A DNA stretch of 64,000 bases from CAVZTX01 sp963778375 (GCA_963778375.1 CAVZTX010000002.1:62001-126000), one strand, 5' to 3'. Shown: positions 10,489 through 19,969, numbered from the stretch's first letter. Notes: generated by a model not told the origin, from the letters alone. Made by a program: numbers and translations.

Positions 10489-11110
10489 GGTTGTTCTCCT
10501 TTTTAGATATGGGTATGGATGTGATCCGGCAATGAGTAGGGCATTGGCGGGATCAGGCTGTGCAATGTTGTGTTTTGGGAAGGATACGATATTTTGGGAG
10601 TGGTTGGCAAATGAGGGATGACCGTAAAGGGATTTTGATGTGCTTGTTTTCCACTAGGTTGATAGCATACTACCCACATTCCGCAGTTTGGTAGCAACTT
10701 TTGCGGAATATCGTGATTTGCCAGTGAAACAATGGTTTTATGCACGAAATACAGGTATTGCCCATCCTATGTGACGAGTTTAGCAAAGTGCAAAACGAAA
10801 CAGCGCTTCAACAGGTCTTTTAAAGTGTGACAAAATGGGTAAAAGATGTAACAGCTCATATTCAGAAAAACGCATTTCGAAACTGCGGAATGTGAGATAC
10901 TAAAGGAAGTTACGAGATGATCTCATCTTTCCCACTTTTTATTATGGAGACAGGTGGGAACACGAAGAGTAATATCTAGGGTTAAGCTTATATTTATTCA
11001 TTTTTGAGCTGATATAACAGACCCATTTGCATCTCATATATTTATGCGACTTTCATTTGAGTAAAGTACATAATCTCCTTTTCCTGCTCGTATCCTCATA
11101 GCAAAAATTA
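10489..11110. other. Long intergenic region with inverted TGCGGAAT motifs
   Basis: No gene is supported in these 620 bases. It contains the promoter side of the F420 oxidoreductase gene and the 3' side of the truncated Ymh gene. The stretch from 10900 to 11100 is AT-rich. The notable content is the set of inverted ATTCCGCA/TGCGGAAT motifs listed separately. Confidence 0.5.
10675..10894. promoter_or_regulatory. Inverted repeats CACATTCCGCAGTTT / AAACTGCGGAATGTG
   Basis: A perfect 15-bp inverted repeat occupies 10675-10689 and 10880-10894. A third core copy, TGCGGAAT, lies at about 10702-10709, facing the first across 17 bases. This is either an operator set controlling the leftward F420 oxidoreductase/aminotransferase unit or the ends of a small non-coding element of about 220 bp. 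Confidence 0.45.
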
Positions 11111-11476
11111 CTATGGAATAATTTCTGCTCGGTCAAGTAAATGCATTGCTAAACTACTGAGGACGAGGTACTCGTAGGCGTGTTGAGGATCAGTAATATT
11201 TCCATCAGATGTATGGCTTTTCTCATTTCGAAACTTATCAATAGCCATCGTCAAAAACTTTACCCCTTCATTAAAGTCACGATCAACATTCGGTGCTGCA
11301 GCCCCTTTAATATGCAATTTCCCTTTGCCAAAAGCTTCAGAACCAGTTTCATGACCAGTTAAATTCCTAAGCCTATCTCTGACTACTTTGAAGCTTTTCT
11401 CAACGGCTTCTGAATATGCGCCCGTTTCAAATAAATGTCGGCACTTACTAGATTTATCAAAGGTGATTGTGATCAC
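11111..11476 (-). CDS. TIGR02391 (Ymh) HEPN-like protein, N terminus removed by an insertion sequence
   Basis: The 121 visible residues match the C-terminal part of the Ymh/TIGR02391 family: CRHLFETGAYSEAVEKSFK, then LTMAIDKFRNEKSHTSDG and HAYEYLVLSSLAMHLLDRAE. RNEKSH (residues 83-88) fits the R-N-x3-H motif of HEPN nucleases, which cleave RNA in many toxin and phage-defence systems. The apparent GTG start at 11476 overlaps the transposase stop codon of the adjacent element. The native N terminus was therefore probably lost to that insertion, and the protein is likely inactive. The family assignment is fairly firm; a defence role is inferred. Confidence 0.65.
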   Translation of the reverse strand: MITITFDKSSKCRHLFETGAYSEAVEKSFKVVRDRLRNLTGHETGSEAFGKGKLHIKGAAAPNVDRDFNEGVKFLTMAIDKFRNEKSHTSDGNITDPQHAYEYLVLSSLAMHLLDRAEIIP

Positions 11477-12827
11477 GCAGCGAAAGCGAGGGTATCCACA
11501 AGGCGATCAAACAGGGCTCGTGGAATTTTCACGACATCGTGTTCGGAAGACGACATACAAAAAAAGGTGGAGGGCCACAAATGCTGGCGAACAAAAGCGA
11601 GCGTATCCGAAAAGGTGGGCAACGTTTTCGCATACCAGGCAGCCTGGCGAACAGGAAACGAGTGACCGTCCAACAACTGATGAGCAAAAATGGTCACGAG
11701 CGAAAACAGGCCCAGCAATGCCGGGGTCGTGCGCAGAATGGCCAAATCCGACCATTGGCGCTGGGTCTCCACCCCCAAATGGGTTCGCACTTCATGAAAG
11801 GTGACTTCCACATTCCAACGCAAGACAAACCAGTGTAGGATCTGAACGGCAGCGGTATGTTGATCCGTACACAGCAAGCTGACGGGCTCAAACTTGCCCT
11901 CTGGATCACGAATAAGCACCCAACGAATCGGGACAGGTGGAACCGGAGACTGATACCACAGGGCAGTGCCAGTCGCTATTTCCACTTCTCGGTTGATACC
12001 TCCATACCACGCTACCGTGTGTTTCTGCCACGTCGTTTGTGGGTCTTGCAGGCGCTTTGCCAGCTTGGGCTGCCGTTTGCCTTTGAGCGCAGGTCTGCCC
12101 TTTGTACCCGCCTCTCGCTTTGGGGGCGGGTCGTACAAGCAGGCATCCAGGCGCAGACGGGTGACCACCGTGACTTGAGCCAAACGGGTCACCTGACTGA
12201 GAAACTCCAGGATCGCATACGTGCCGTCAGCAACGATCACCAATGTCCGGTGCGGCAACCAACGATGCAGTTGCTTGATCATCTGTCTGGCCCAATCGGT
12301 GATGGTTTTGTGTTGCTTCTTGCGCTGGTCGTGATAGCGTTCCGAAGGAGCCAGTACCGTCAAAAAGGGCAAAGCCCACACGCGCTGTGCCCACGGGATC
12401 GGGGTCAACAGCATCATACAAATCCAGCGCAGCCCAGTCGTTTTGACAAAAAATCCCTTGCTCGAACGAACCGGATCACGATACACGCCCCGTGCAGCAA
12501 TCTGCGCTCCTCGGCGTCGCTCAATGGTCTTATCAATCCCTATGACAATTGGGGCCCCCGCAGGCACGAAGATCTGTACCAACAGGAGCACCAGCACGCG
12601 ACTCAGCACCCGCGACGACCATTTCGCTCGATTGAGGACCGGTGATAGTTCTGGAACTGCTTTTCATTCGCCTGGCCCATGACCCGCAAGACCGCAGCGA
12701 CTGTTCGATCTCCGGGAACCAAAATGGCTCCAATCACGAGCACTTTGGCCCATTCCCACACTCGTTCGCTGAAAACCTCTTCAAAGTAGCGCAACACCTG
12801 TATAATCCTTTTAGGCAAAGTCAGCAT
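11473..12827 (-). mobile_element. DDE transposase gene of an IS701/DUF4322-like insertion sequence, one frameshift
   Basis: The N-terminal piece starts at the ATG at 12827 (MLTLPKRIIQVLRYFEEVF) and runs to about 12620. Loss of one G (HR|VLNRAKWSSRVLSRVL) shifts it into the main 378-residue reading, which begins near 12609. The catalytic core shows PIVIGIDKTIERRRG, TLVIVADGTYAILEFL and a final WNVEVTFHEVRTHLGVETQRQWSD, the D, D and E of a DDE transposase. Element ends could not be fixed, since no convincing terminal inverted repeat was found. Its left end interrupts the Ymh gene. The single shift probably disables this copy unless the sequence is wrong at that G run. Confidence 0.75.
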
Positions 12828-12904
12828 TCTCTTCTCTTTTATCAAACTGATTTTGAGAGAAGCTTACTCTGCCTTTCCTTTTCTGTCTAGTGATTGGATA
12901 AAGT

Positions 12905-13621
12905 CTAGCTAAGAATGTCAGCATATAGTAGAGATAAATCCATAAGGGGGTATTGTGGTCTAGAGTTTGTACATGTGGCTGCTTGCAGTTCATACCACTT
13001 CATAAAATGCCTGCATCCTTTTACAAACTGGCGAATATTACTGACCACGGACCTTGCTTCATGCACAAGAGCCTGGTAATAGATAATTGCGGGTACTATT
13101 ATCCCCTGAGCAAGCGCCTCATTATCTCTTGTCATTACCTTCTGAGGAATGGAGCCTTCTATATAGGCCTGAATGTAGTTGTCAGGTTCAATTTTTTCAA
13201 AATCCGCTAATGGATGAGTAACGCTGTTGGTTGCGATAGAAGCTACAAGAAGGCCTATCTGCATCTCAAAATCTTCAATTTCTACTGCTAATCGCTTAGT
13301 GTCTTTTTCAAACGCGTCTACACTAAAATTATTGCCTATCAGTCGTGCTATTGCAGTCTTTACTTCCTCTGCCGTTCGTTCTCTCCATGCTTCTGATAGG
13401 CCATTGATATCGCCCCATTCAACACTAAACTTTTCATCCTTAGGTGGCTTCTCAAAGTTTCCATAGTACAGTTTGCTATGGTAACCAATACAAGAGCCGC
13501 TCCAAGAATCTCTAATCCGTTCACACGCAACCTTCATTTTCTCAGCATTGGCGGTAAGTTCTTCAATTGAGGAGAAATATTTACTATTGAAATCCGCAAG
13601 TAAGGCTTCTAATTGCTGCAT
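12905..13621 (-). CDS. Hypothetical protein, helical, 238 residues
   Basis: I do not recognise this family. The ATG at 13621 is preceded by GAGGGAGCCTC, a good ribosome site, and is preferred to the ATG 18 bases upstream. The protein is acidic, mostly helical and has no membrane segment or signal peptide. It contains charged coiled-coil-like stretches in the first 60 residues and near ERTAEEVKTAIARL. It lies just upstream of the interrupted Ymh gene on the same strand, separated only by the insertion sequence, so the two probably formed one operon. Codon use is more AT-rich than that of neighbouring genes, which suggests horizontal origin. Confidence 0.5.
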   Translation of the reverse strand: MQQLEALLADFNSKYFSSIEELTANAEKMKVACERIRDSWSGSCIGYHSKLYYGNFEKPPKDEKFSVEWGDINGLSEAWRERTAEEVKTAIARLIGNNFSVDAFEKDTKRLAVEIEDFEMQIGLLVASIATNSVTHPLADFEKIEPDNYIQAYIEGSIPQKVMTRDNEALAQGIIVPAIIYYQALVHEARSVVSNIRQFVKGCRHFMKWYELQAATCTNSRPQYPLMDLSLLYADILS

Positions 13622-13724
13622 GAGGCTCCCTCTATCCATAATTGCCGCCGATTATATCATGGACAAAAAGTGAGGACTATGTAGTGGTACTTTTAGAAGT
13701 GTTTTACTTACCTCTTCTCTATTT

Positions 13725-13890
13725 AACCAATGGTGCTACTTATACATTGAATAGCCCTAAAAATGGCCGATTGAGTCAATTTTTGCCGAGTTTGAGGCTC
13801 ATTTTGTCGAACATAGAGCAGACCTTCCCGAAGATCTGAGCTTATTGGACCAGATAAGGCATATTCAATCAGTAAGTAGCACCATTGGTT
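13725..13890. repeat. MITE-like element with 30-bp imperfect terminal inverted repeats
   Basis: AACCAATGGTGCTACTTA at 13725-13742 is repeated in inverse at 13873-13890. The match extends inward (ATTGAATA) to about 30 bases with three mismatches. The 166-bp element has no coding capacity. It stops only four bases before the left end of the IS1380-like element at 13895. Confidence 0.65.
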
Positions 13891-13894
13891 ATTG

Positions 13895-15384
13895 TACCTA
13901 AATTTGGCCTCAATTAGTGGCATTGTGCCACAGAAAGGGGCTTGCCAAAAGAACGATGATGAGCCATATCTCTCGTAGAGTCTGAACTTTGCGAGAGGAG
14001 GATCATCATGCACGAATTTACCACATTGACGACGAAACAGTTTACGGGTTGTGCCAGTTTGGCCGCCCTGGGAGTGAAGTTGAGGGAACTGAAGCTGTTT
14101 GAGCCGATTGAACAACGGGTGCAGATTGCCCAGAAGACGATCAAGGATACGCCGAGCGACAAACTCTATGACGCCTGGATCAGCATGTTGGCAGGAGCGC
14201 ATGGACTGGTCGAGATCAATACGCGCCTGCGCGCCGATGCTGCCTTGCAGCGAGCCTTTGGGCGGAACCGCTGTGCGGAGCAGTCGGTGGTGCAGGATAC
14301 CTTGAACGCCTGTACAGCCGAGAATGTGAAACAAATGGAATACGCCCTGGATATGATCTATCGCCAGCACAGTCAGGGCTACCAGCATGACTATCAGCTC
14401 AGCTTGCAGGTGCTCGATGTGGATATGAGTGGCCTGCCGTGCGGTCCCAAAGCGGCCCTGGCCACCAAGGGCTATTTTGCCAAGCAGCGCAATCGGCGGG
14501 GACGCCAATTGGGGCGCGTGGTGGCCAGTCACTATGGGGAAGTCGTGGTGGATCGCCTCTTTGATGGCAAGACGCAACTGACCCGCGCCTTGCAGCCCTT
14601 GGTGCTGGCCACCGAAGAGACGTTGCACTTGGATGAGGACAAGCGTCGCCACACCGTTATGCGCGTAGATGCTGGCGGGGGCAGCCTGGCTGATGTCAAT
14701 TGGCTGCTTTTGCGCGGCTACCTGGTGCACTGCAAAGATTACTCGGGCCAGCAGGCCAAACGCTTGGCCAAGAGCGTCACGCAGTGGTATGTCGACCCCC
14801 AGCAGCCCGAGCGTCAGTTTGGCTGGGTGAGCGAGGCGACCGATGCCTATGTGCGTCCGGTCAAGCGCATCGCGGTGCGCTGTCGTCAGCAGAACAACGA
14901 GTTCGCTGATGCCGTGTTGATCTCTGCCTTGTCGGCCCAGCAGGTGCTCACTTTGACGGGTCAGCCCCTCGCGCTGCTGCAGGACCCAGCAGCGGTGTTG
15001 TTGGCCTATGTGAGCTTCTACGATCAGCGCGGAGGCGGCGTCGAAACCTCCTTCAAGGGCGACAAGCAAGGATTGGGCATGAGCAAGCGCAGCAAAAAAC
15101 GCTTTGAAGCCCAACAGATGCTGATGTTGCTGGGCTCGCTGGCCCACAATGTCATCATCTGGGCGCGCCGCTGGTTGGCTGTTCCCCCCTTGCATCGCTA
15201 TGGGATGCTGCGCATGGTCCGTGATGTCTTGCATATCAGTGGCTTTCTCGTCTTTGATGCGGCGGGCCAGATTATCCAGGTTGTCCTCAATCAAGCGGCT
15301 CCTTTGGCTCCCGCTTTAGTCCATTCCTTGGGGAGCTTGTTGGCTCCCATTCACGTGGTCGTTAATTTGGGCCAAACTTAGGTA
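13895..15384 (+). mobile_element. IS1380-like insertion sequence
   Basis: The ends are defined by matching inverted repeats: TACCTAA-TTTGGCC reads inward from 13895, and its complement TTGGGCCAAACTTAGGTA ends at 15384, with about 18 of 22 bases paired. The single transposase gene fills almost the whole element. A target-site duplication is not obvious, possibly because the left end abuts another mobile element. Confidence 0.7.
14008..15381 (+). CDS. DDE transposase, IS1380-like
   Basis: The 457-residue protein starts at the ATG at 14008 behind GAGAGGAGGATCATC. Acidic residues are arranged as in IS4-superfamily/IS1380 transposases: LDVDMSG (Asp137/139), VMRVDAGGGS (Asp221) and YDQRGGGVETSFKGDKQGLG (Glu346), the last with the K-x-D-x-x-GL pattern of the group. 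It cuts and pastes its own element. The gene is uninterrupted and the element ends are intact, so this copy may be active. The exact IS family is a motif-based judgement. Confidence 0.75.
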   Translation: MHEFTTLTTKQFTGCASLAALGVKLRELKLFEPIEQRVQIAQKTIKDTPSDKLYDAWISMLAGAHGLVEINTRLRADAALQRAFGRNRCAEQSVVQDTLNACTAENVKQMEYALDMIYRQHSQGYQHDYQLSLQVLDVDMSGLPCGPKAALATKGYFAKQRNRRGRQLGRVVASHYGEVVVDRLFDGKTQLTRALQPLVLATEETLHLDEDKRRHTVMRVDAGGGSLADVNWLLLRGYLVHCKDYSGQQAKRLAKSVTQWYVDPQQPERQFGWVSEATDAYVRPVKRIAVRCRQQNNEFADAVLISALSAQQVLTLTGQPLALLQDPAAVLLAYVSFYDQRGGGVETSFKGDKQGLGMSKRSKKRFEAQQMLMLLGSLAHNVIIWARRWLAVPPLHRYGMLRMVRDVLHISGFLVFDAAGQIIQVVLNQAAPLAPALVHSLGSLLAPIHVVVNLGQT

Positions 15385-15542
15385 TTAAGAGAAGATGAGA
15401 GTATCAAAGTGGTTCAACTATGATTTGTTCTTGTTTATTGGCTACAATTCGGATCAGCTCAGCCATCCCTTGCATCAGCTTAAATTATCTGACTATAATC
15501 AGAGAATGAGAGGTTACTGATTGAGCATGTCTGGAGGGTTTT

Positions 15543-16425
15543 ATGGATATGCCATTGGTTGAACAGGTTCGGAGATTTAATCGGACTATGACGGAGCGGG
15601 TTGGGGCCCTGAATGATCATTTTCTGCGTCGAACCCATCCGCTTGGGGAGGCGCGGTTGTTGTGGGAGATTGGAGCAGAGGGGATGAGCGTGCGGGAGCT
15701 GAGACGGCGATTGGGGCTTGATTCTGCTTATGTCAGCCGCTTGCTGAGCTCACTTGAGAAACAAGGTTTGATTGTGGTGAGGGCGAGTGAGGAGGATGGA
15801 AGAGTGCGTGTGGTGCGGCTTACTAAGGCCGGGGTGCGTGAGCGAGCAGAGCTGGATCAGCGGGCCGATGCTTTTGCGCGTTCGATGCTGGAGCCACTTA
15901 GCGAGAGCCAACGGGTGAAACTGGGGACGGCTATGGCGCAGGTCGAGCGGCTGCTGATCGCGTCGATGGTTCAGATCAGCGTTGCTGATCCGGCCAGCTC
16001 GGAGGCTCAATGGTGCATTCAACAATATTTCATGGAATTGGGTGAGCGCTTTGAGATGGGGTTCGATCCGACTGTGAGCAGACCGGCGCATGCACATGAA
16101 CTGGTGCCTCCGGCTGGGCTGTTGCTCATTGCACGTCTGCGGGAGGAGCCGGTTGGCTGTGGCGGTTTAAGGTTTTACGAGCATGCTATCGGGGAGATCA
16201 AGCGTATGTGGGTCGCTCCACGAGTGCGCGGTCTTGGGCTGGGACGGCGTCTGCTGCTTGGCACTGGAGCACGGGGCCAGGGAAGTGGGCGTTGGGGTTC
16301 TTCGCCTGGAAACGAACGGTTCCTTGATTGAGGCCATTCAACTGTACCGAGACTCTGGATACCAGGAGGTAGAAGCTTTCGACGACGAGCCGTATGCTCA
16401 TCACTGGTTTGAAAAGCGACTTTGA
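15543..16425 (+). pseudogene. MarR-GNAT fusion (transcription regulator plus acetyltransferase), one frameshift
   Basis: The ATG at 15543 follows GGAGGGTTTT. Residues 1-150 form a MarR winged helix (MSVRELRRRLGLDSAYVSRL, then the wing near EEDGRVRVVRLTKAG). The second part is a GNAT acetyltransferase (PVGCGGLRF, IKRMWVAPRVRGLGLGRRLL with the acetyl-CoA loop). After RRLL one extra base near 16256 moves the reading to frame 1, where it continues as LALEHGAREVGV, SLIEAIQLYRDSGY to 16425. Corrected length is about 293 residues, normal for MarR-GNAT fusions. Such proteins acetylate small molecules and may regulate their own gene. As written the acetyltransferase is cut short. Confidence 0.75.
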
Positions 16426-16859
16426 ATGGGGAGGGAGATGTACTATAGGCGTTAACTTAAGCCCACCAGACCGTCGCCCCCAGCCCAAGGACAGGCACAA
16501 GGCACTGTCCCTACACGACGGACGAGTGGGCACTTCCTCGTTCAGTGAGCGCCTATGCGCCCCAGGCTGGGTCCATAAAGGCCTTCTCCTCGCCACTCTA
16601 TCATCTTCGCCCCTACAGATTGTCGGGCTATTCTTCGTTATGTGATAGAATCAGATGCTGTGGAACGGGCCGATAATGGATTTTAAAATGAATCAGGGTA
16701 TGTAGGGGTGGATACGGGCCGATAAATCGGCGGTGGCGGCGATGAATCGCGCCCTACGAGGATGACGTGTCCATTCACGACATCCGGAGTATTTCGTTAC
16801 AGTTCATTATTGGTGGTGGTGGCAATACGTCAGGCCTTATGTTTTACATGGAGGTCCTA
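16426..16859. repeat. Intergenic region with dispersed palindromes
   Basis: No gene is supported. It holds a hairpin GGACAG-GCACAAGGCA-CTGTCC (16489-16510) followed by CTACAC, a perfect dyad GCCGATAAATCGGC (718 to 731 past 16000), and GGCGATGAATCGCGCCCTAC (16738-16757). The last recurs in degraded form at 20967-20985 and belongs to a family scattered through the window. The 3' end contains the GGAGGT ribosome site of the DUF169 gene. Confidence 0.55.
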
Positions 16860-17607
16860 TTGTCCCTAACTCAAGACGTGAAAAGAAAGAAGAGCAATTT
16901 GTATCAAGAACTGGCGCAACGGTTTAATGACGAGCTACAACTGAAACAGCCGCCTATAGGATTGGCCTTTGTGGATGAGGTGCCTGAAAGTGTCCAACAT
17001 ACGAAGGCGCGTGTGCCATCTGCTTGTACCTTCTGGCGGTTGGGAGAGCAAGGGGTGTTTTATGCGACGGCGGAGGATCACTCGGAATGTCCGATTGGTA
17101 TGATGACGATGGGTTTTCCGATGCCGGAGAGAATCTCAGGAGCGAGCACAGGCGTTAGTACAGACGATGGCGGAGGTGCAGTATTTCTCGCCAGACGAGG
17201 TGAGCGCTTTACCAGTTGTGAAGAAGCCGCATAAGAGTATTGTGTATGGACGGTTGGACCAGTTTCCAATTGAGGCGGATGTTGTGCTGTGCATCCTGGA
17301 TACGCAGCAGGCGATGCTTGTGGCGGAGGCTATGGGCAATATGAATTGGTTGCAGTCGGGAGGGCAAGCGGCATTTGGGAGACCAACGTGCGCGGTTATT
17401 CCACGTACAATGCTGACGGGCGCAACTTCGATGAGTTTTGGATGTGTGGGGGCACGCACGTATGTTGGCTTAACGCCCTCTGAATTGGTGCTGACGGTTC
17501 CTGGCAGTGAGTTTGCCGGGCTGGTTGAACGATTGCAGACGACGGTTTCTGCTAATGCTGCGCTGGCACCATTCCATCAACAGCAGAAAGCGCGTTTTAG
17601 CAGTTAG
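16860..17607 (+). pseudogene. DUF169 family protein, one frameshift
   Basis: GGAGGT at 16850-16855 sits five bases before an in-frame TTG at 16860, which is chosen as the start. The protein shows DUF169 features: RFNDELQLKQPPIGLAFV, an early conserved Cys (SACTFWRLGEQGVFYATAED), HSECPIG, and later DVVLCILDTQQAMLVAEA and FGRPTCAVIPRTML. A missing base near 17135 (ERE/SQERAQALVQTM) separates the two halves; corrected length is about 248 residues. The biochemical role of DUF169 proteins is unknown. The cysteines suggest metal or cofactor binding. It ends 16 bases before the RNase Z gene and is probably cotranscribed with it. Confidence 0.7.
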
Positions 17608-17623
17608 GTAGCAAGAATCGGTT

Positions 17624-18532
17624 ATGATAGATATTTGCTTATTGGGGACTTGCGGAATGATGCCGATGCCGGGGCGCTGGCTTTCGTGCGCCCTGGTGCG
17701 TAGTGGCTCAACTTTGACGCTGCTGGATTGTGGTGAGGGGACGCAGGTTCCGTGGAAGTCGCTGGGATGGGGGTTTCGGCAGTTGGGAGCGATTTGCTTT
17801 ACGCATATGCACGCGGATCACGTAGCAGGTTTGCCAGGGGTGCTTTTTATGGTGGCTCATGCAGGTAGGACTGAGCCGCTGGATATTTATGGCCCTCCTG
17901 GCACTGCTTATGTTGTGGATGGGCTGAGGCGGATTGTTCCTGAACTGCCGTTTCCGGTACAGATTCACGAGATTAAAGGTGGCGAGCATTTCAACTTACC
18001 GGGTGGGTTGAAGGGTTCTTGCGGGGCTGCCTCGCATGGTATTCCTTGCCTGGCCTATCGCATTGAGTTGGAGCGCGGTCCTTCTTTTCTGCCGGAGCAG
18101 GCGCGGGCGTTGGGGTTGCCGGTACAACTGTGGTCGAGGCTACAACATGGTGAGACGTTGGAATATAATGGCCAAATCGTCACCCCACAGCAGGTGCTTG
18201 GTCCGCCACGGCGCGGTATTTCGTTGGGGTTTATTACTGATACGCGGCCCACGCAGGCGCTCAGCACGTTTGTCCAGGATGTTGATTTGTTGATCTGTGA
18301 GAGTATGTATGATGATGTCGAGGATCTGCCGTTAGCGCGTGCCAATGGGCATATGCTGGCGGAGGAATCGGCTGGTATTGCTCAGGTGTCGGGTGCACAT
18401 GCGCTCTTGCTGACGCATTTCAGTCCGAAAATTACTGATCCGTCGCAGGCGGAAAAGGCGGCACGGCGCGTTTTTACGAATACGCGTGCTGGGAGAGATG
18501 GGATGGTGGTGACGTTGGATTATGATTCATAG
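17624..18532 (+). CDS. rnz: Ribonuclease Z (tRNase Z), metallo-beta-lactamase fold
   Basis: The 302-residue protein has the family zinc motif FTHMHADHVAGLPG (His61, His63, Asp65, His66), further ligands at SHGIPCLAYRI, ITDTRPT and LLTHFSP, and the N-terminal LGTCGMMPMPGRWLS in place of LGTGSGxPS. tRNase Z removes the 3' trailer from tRNA precursors lacking encoded CCA. Length is typical of the short bacterial form. The flexible arm segment is reduced, as in several Chloroflexota proteins. It follows the DUF169 gene by 16 bases. Confidence 0.8.
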   Translation: MIDICLLGTCGMMPMPGRWLSCALVRSGSTLTLLDCGEGTQVPWKSLGWGFRQLGAICFTHMHADHVAGLPGVLFMVAHAGRTEPLDIYGPPGTAYVVDGLRRIVPELPFPVQIHEIKGGEHFNLPGGLKGSCGAASHGIPCLAYRIELERGPSFLPEQARALGLPVQLWSRLQHGETLEYNGQIVTPQQVLGPPRRGISLGFITDTRPTQALSTFVQDVDLLICESMYDDVEDLPLARANGHMLAEESAGIAQVSGAHALLLTHFSPKITDPSQAEKAARRVFTNTRAGRDGMVVTLDYDS

Positions 18533-18673
18533 CGGTCGATAAGGAGGCTATCATCCTTCGCTCCGTTGAGGATTTCTCGTGGGGCATCCAGATCCTTCGC
18601 TTCGCTCAGGATGACAATATGGCCTTCTCTTCAGGATGACAACCCGGCCCTACAGTTCATAATCAAGCCCTAC
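18533..18673. repeat. REP-like repeat cluster between convergent genes
   Basis: Copies of a GATCCTTCGC-CTCAGGATGACA motif occur at 18588-18614, with partial copies at 18553-18572 and 18628-18642. The same repeat is found at 29577, 30795 and 61756. Its place between two gene ends suggests that it tolerates, or provides, transcription termination. Confidence 0.65.
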
Positions 18674-19708
18674 CTAGCTTGCTTCGGGTAAATCATGAGA
18701 AAGTGGTTTACTCTGCTCTATCTGCTTCGTCTCTGATTGTAAAGGTTCGACCAATTGCAGGCGTGGGCGGATGTTTTTGAGGTGGAGATCGAAAAATTCG
18801 GTGACTTTCTTGACGTAGGCGGGGCGATCGGCAAAGTATGCGCCGCAATGGTCGGCTTCGGGCTGAATCCATAGTTCCTTGGGTTCCTGGGCAGCGGCGT
18901 GCAAGAGTACCGCGTCACGAGGATCGACGACGGAGTCCTTGCCGTTATGGATAATCAAGATGGGACGTGGCGCAATGCGAGCAATATCACGTAGTGGCTC
19001 GACCTGATTAAAACGATAGCCGGCACGCCACCATAATAGACGGTCGACAGTCCAGATGAAGGGGGCCGATGGCAATGGAACGGTACGGCGGAAGTTGTAC
19101 TCGACGGCGCTCCAGTGGGTGGCAAAGGGACTATCTGCTACCAGAGCCTCTACTTCGTTGCTTCGAGCACAACTCATGATGGCAACCGCAGCTCCCATTG
19201 AATAGGCGACTACCCCTAATCGTGTTTGAGGTGCACGCTCTTTGGCATAAGCGACTGCGCCAAGAAAATCGTTGATTTCACGATAGCCAAGGGTCACAGG
19301 TTTCCCAACTGCTGTTCCATGTCCATAATACTCAAAGGCCAGAACGTTATGGCCAGCTTTCCAGAGGTGAGCAGATATGCCGAGAACGTTGGTCATACTG
19401 GTACGATAGCCGGGGCAGACTAAAATGGTAGTGGTGGCATCTGGACGAGGGATGTACCAGCCACTTACTTTGTGATCTCCATGCAGTGGCGGGAAGACGA
19501 CGGCTTCGGCGGGAAGATCAAGTTCAAAGGGAGAATAGGTATAGAGTTCATAATAATTTGGCTGCCTTGTGGGACGTGTCAGTGCCTCCACTACGTAGAT
19601 GGCTATACTCAGCAGTATTCCTAGCAACCCGATACCACTACCCAATCCGCCCAACACGAGTTGTTTGAATGAAGGACGAAAAAATCGAATGTTTGGTAGC
19701 TGTGACAT
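18674..19708 (-). CDS. Membrane-anchored alpha/beta hydrolase
   Basis: The 344-residue protein has one N-terminal membrane segment (LVLGGLGSGIGLLGILLSIA, residues about 17-36) and then an alpha/beta hydrolase fold. VVAYSMGAAVA carries the nucleophile Ser, IIHNGKDSVVD the acid Asp, and EADHCGAY the His; CPGYRTSM is the oxyanion region. It resembles the BEM46/YqkD family of serine hydrolases, whose substrates are mostly unknown. The catalytic domain probably faces outside or lies at the membrane. It is a single gene converging on rnz. Confidence 0.75.
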   Translation of the reverse strand: MSQLPNIRFFRPSFKQLVLGGLGSGIGLLGILLSIAIYVVEALTRPTRQPNYYELYTYSPFELDLPAEAVVFPPLHGDHKVSGWYIPRPDATTTILVCPGYRTSMTNVLGISAHLWKAGHNVLAFEYYGHGTAVGKPVTLGYREINDFLGAVAYAKERAPQTRLGVVAYSMGAAVAIMSCARSNEVEALVADSPFATHWSAVEYNFRRTVPLPSAPFIWTVDRLLWWRAGYRFNQVEPLRDIARIAPRPILIIHNGKDSVVDPRDAVLLHAAAQEPKELWIQPEADHCGAYFADRPAYVKKVTEFFDLHLKNIRPRLQLVEPLQSETKQIEQSKPLSHDLPEAS

Positions 19709-19940
19709 CGTTGTCGCTCACCTTTCTAGCATATGATTGCCTGGAAGGACGAAGTATGATACATGTGATCCCTACAACATTTAACGTGAGGAGAGAGGAT
19801 GTTATGCCTCCTTACTAGTATCACATTGTTTCAATCGGAAATGCGAAGGAAAGATGTTTCCTCTACAATATATGATTAAATATAGCCATATATCTCACAT
19901 AAAAGCAAGCGATCAGGTCGTTTCCTGACGGGACAATCTC
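19709..19940. other. Intergenic region upstream of the LysE leader
   Basis: Nothing that looks coding is seen. It contains the promoter side of the leftward alpha/beta hydrolase gene and AT-rich sequence. The remaining part of this 540-bp gap is occupied by the leader RNA described separately. Confidence 0.4.
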
Positions 19941-19969
19941 TTGTTCCCATAAGCAGGATATGCTATACT
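19941..19969 (+). promoter_or_regulatory. Promoter of the LysE-exporter leader RNA
   Basis: TTGTTC (19941-19946), a 17-base spacer and TATACT (19964-19969) form a near-consensus vegetative promoter with a start expected near 19976. A dyad ATATGCT...AGCATAT (19958-19964 and 19971-19977) is centred on the -10 box and could be a repressor operator. Confidence 0.65.

Noticed and set aside
13723..15294. Long minus-strand reading frame opposite the IS1380-like transposase
   Set aside because: It is a shadow of the real transposase on the other strand, rich in His/Gln/Ala from antisense codons, and has no family features.
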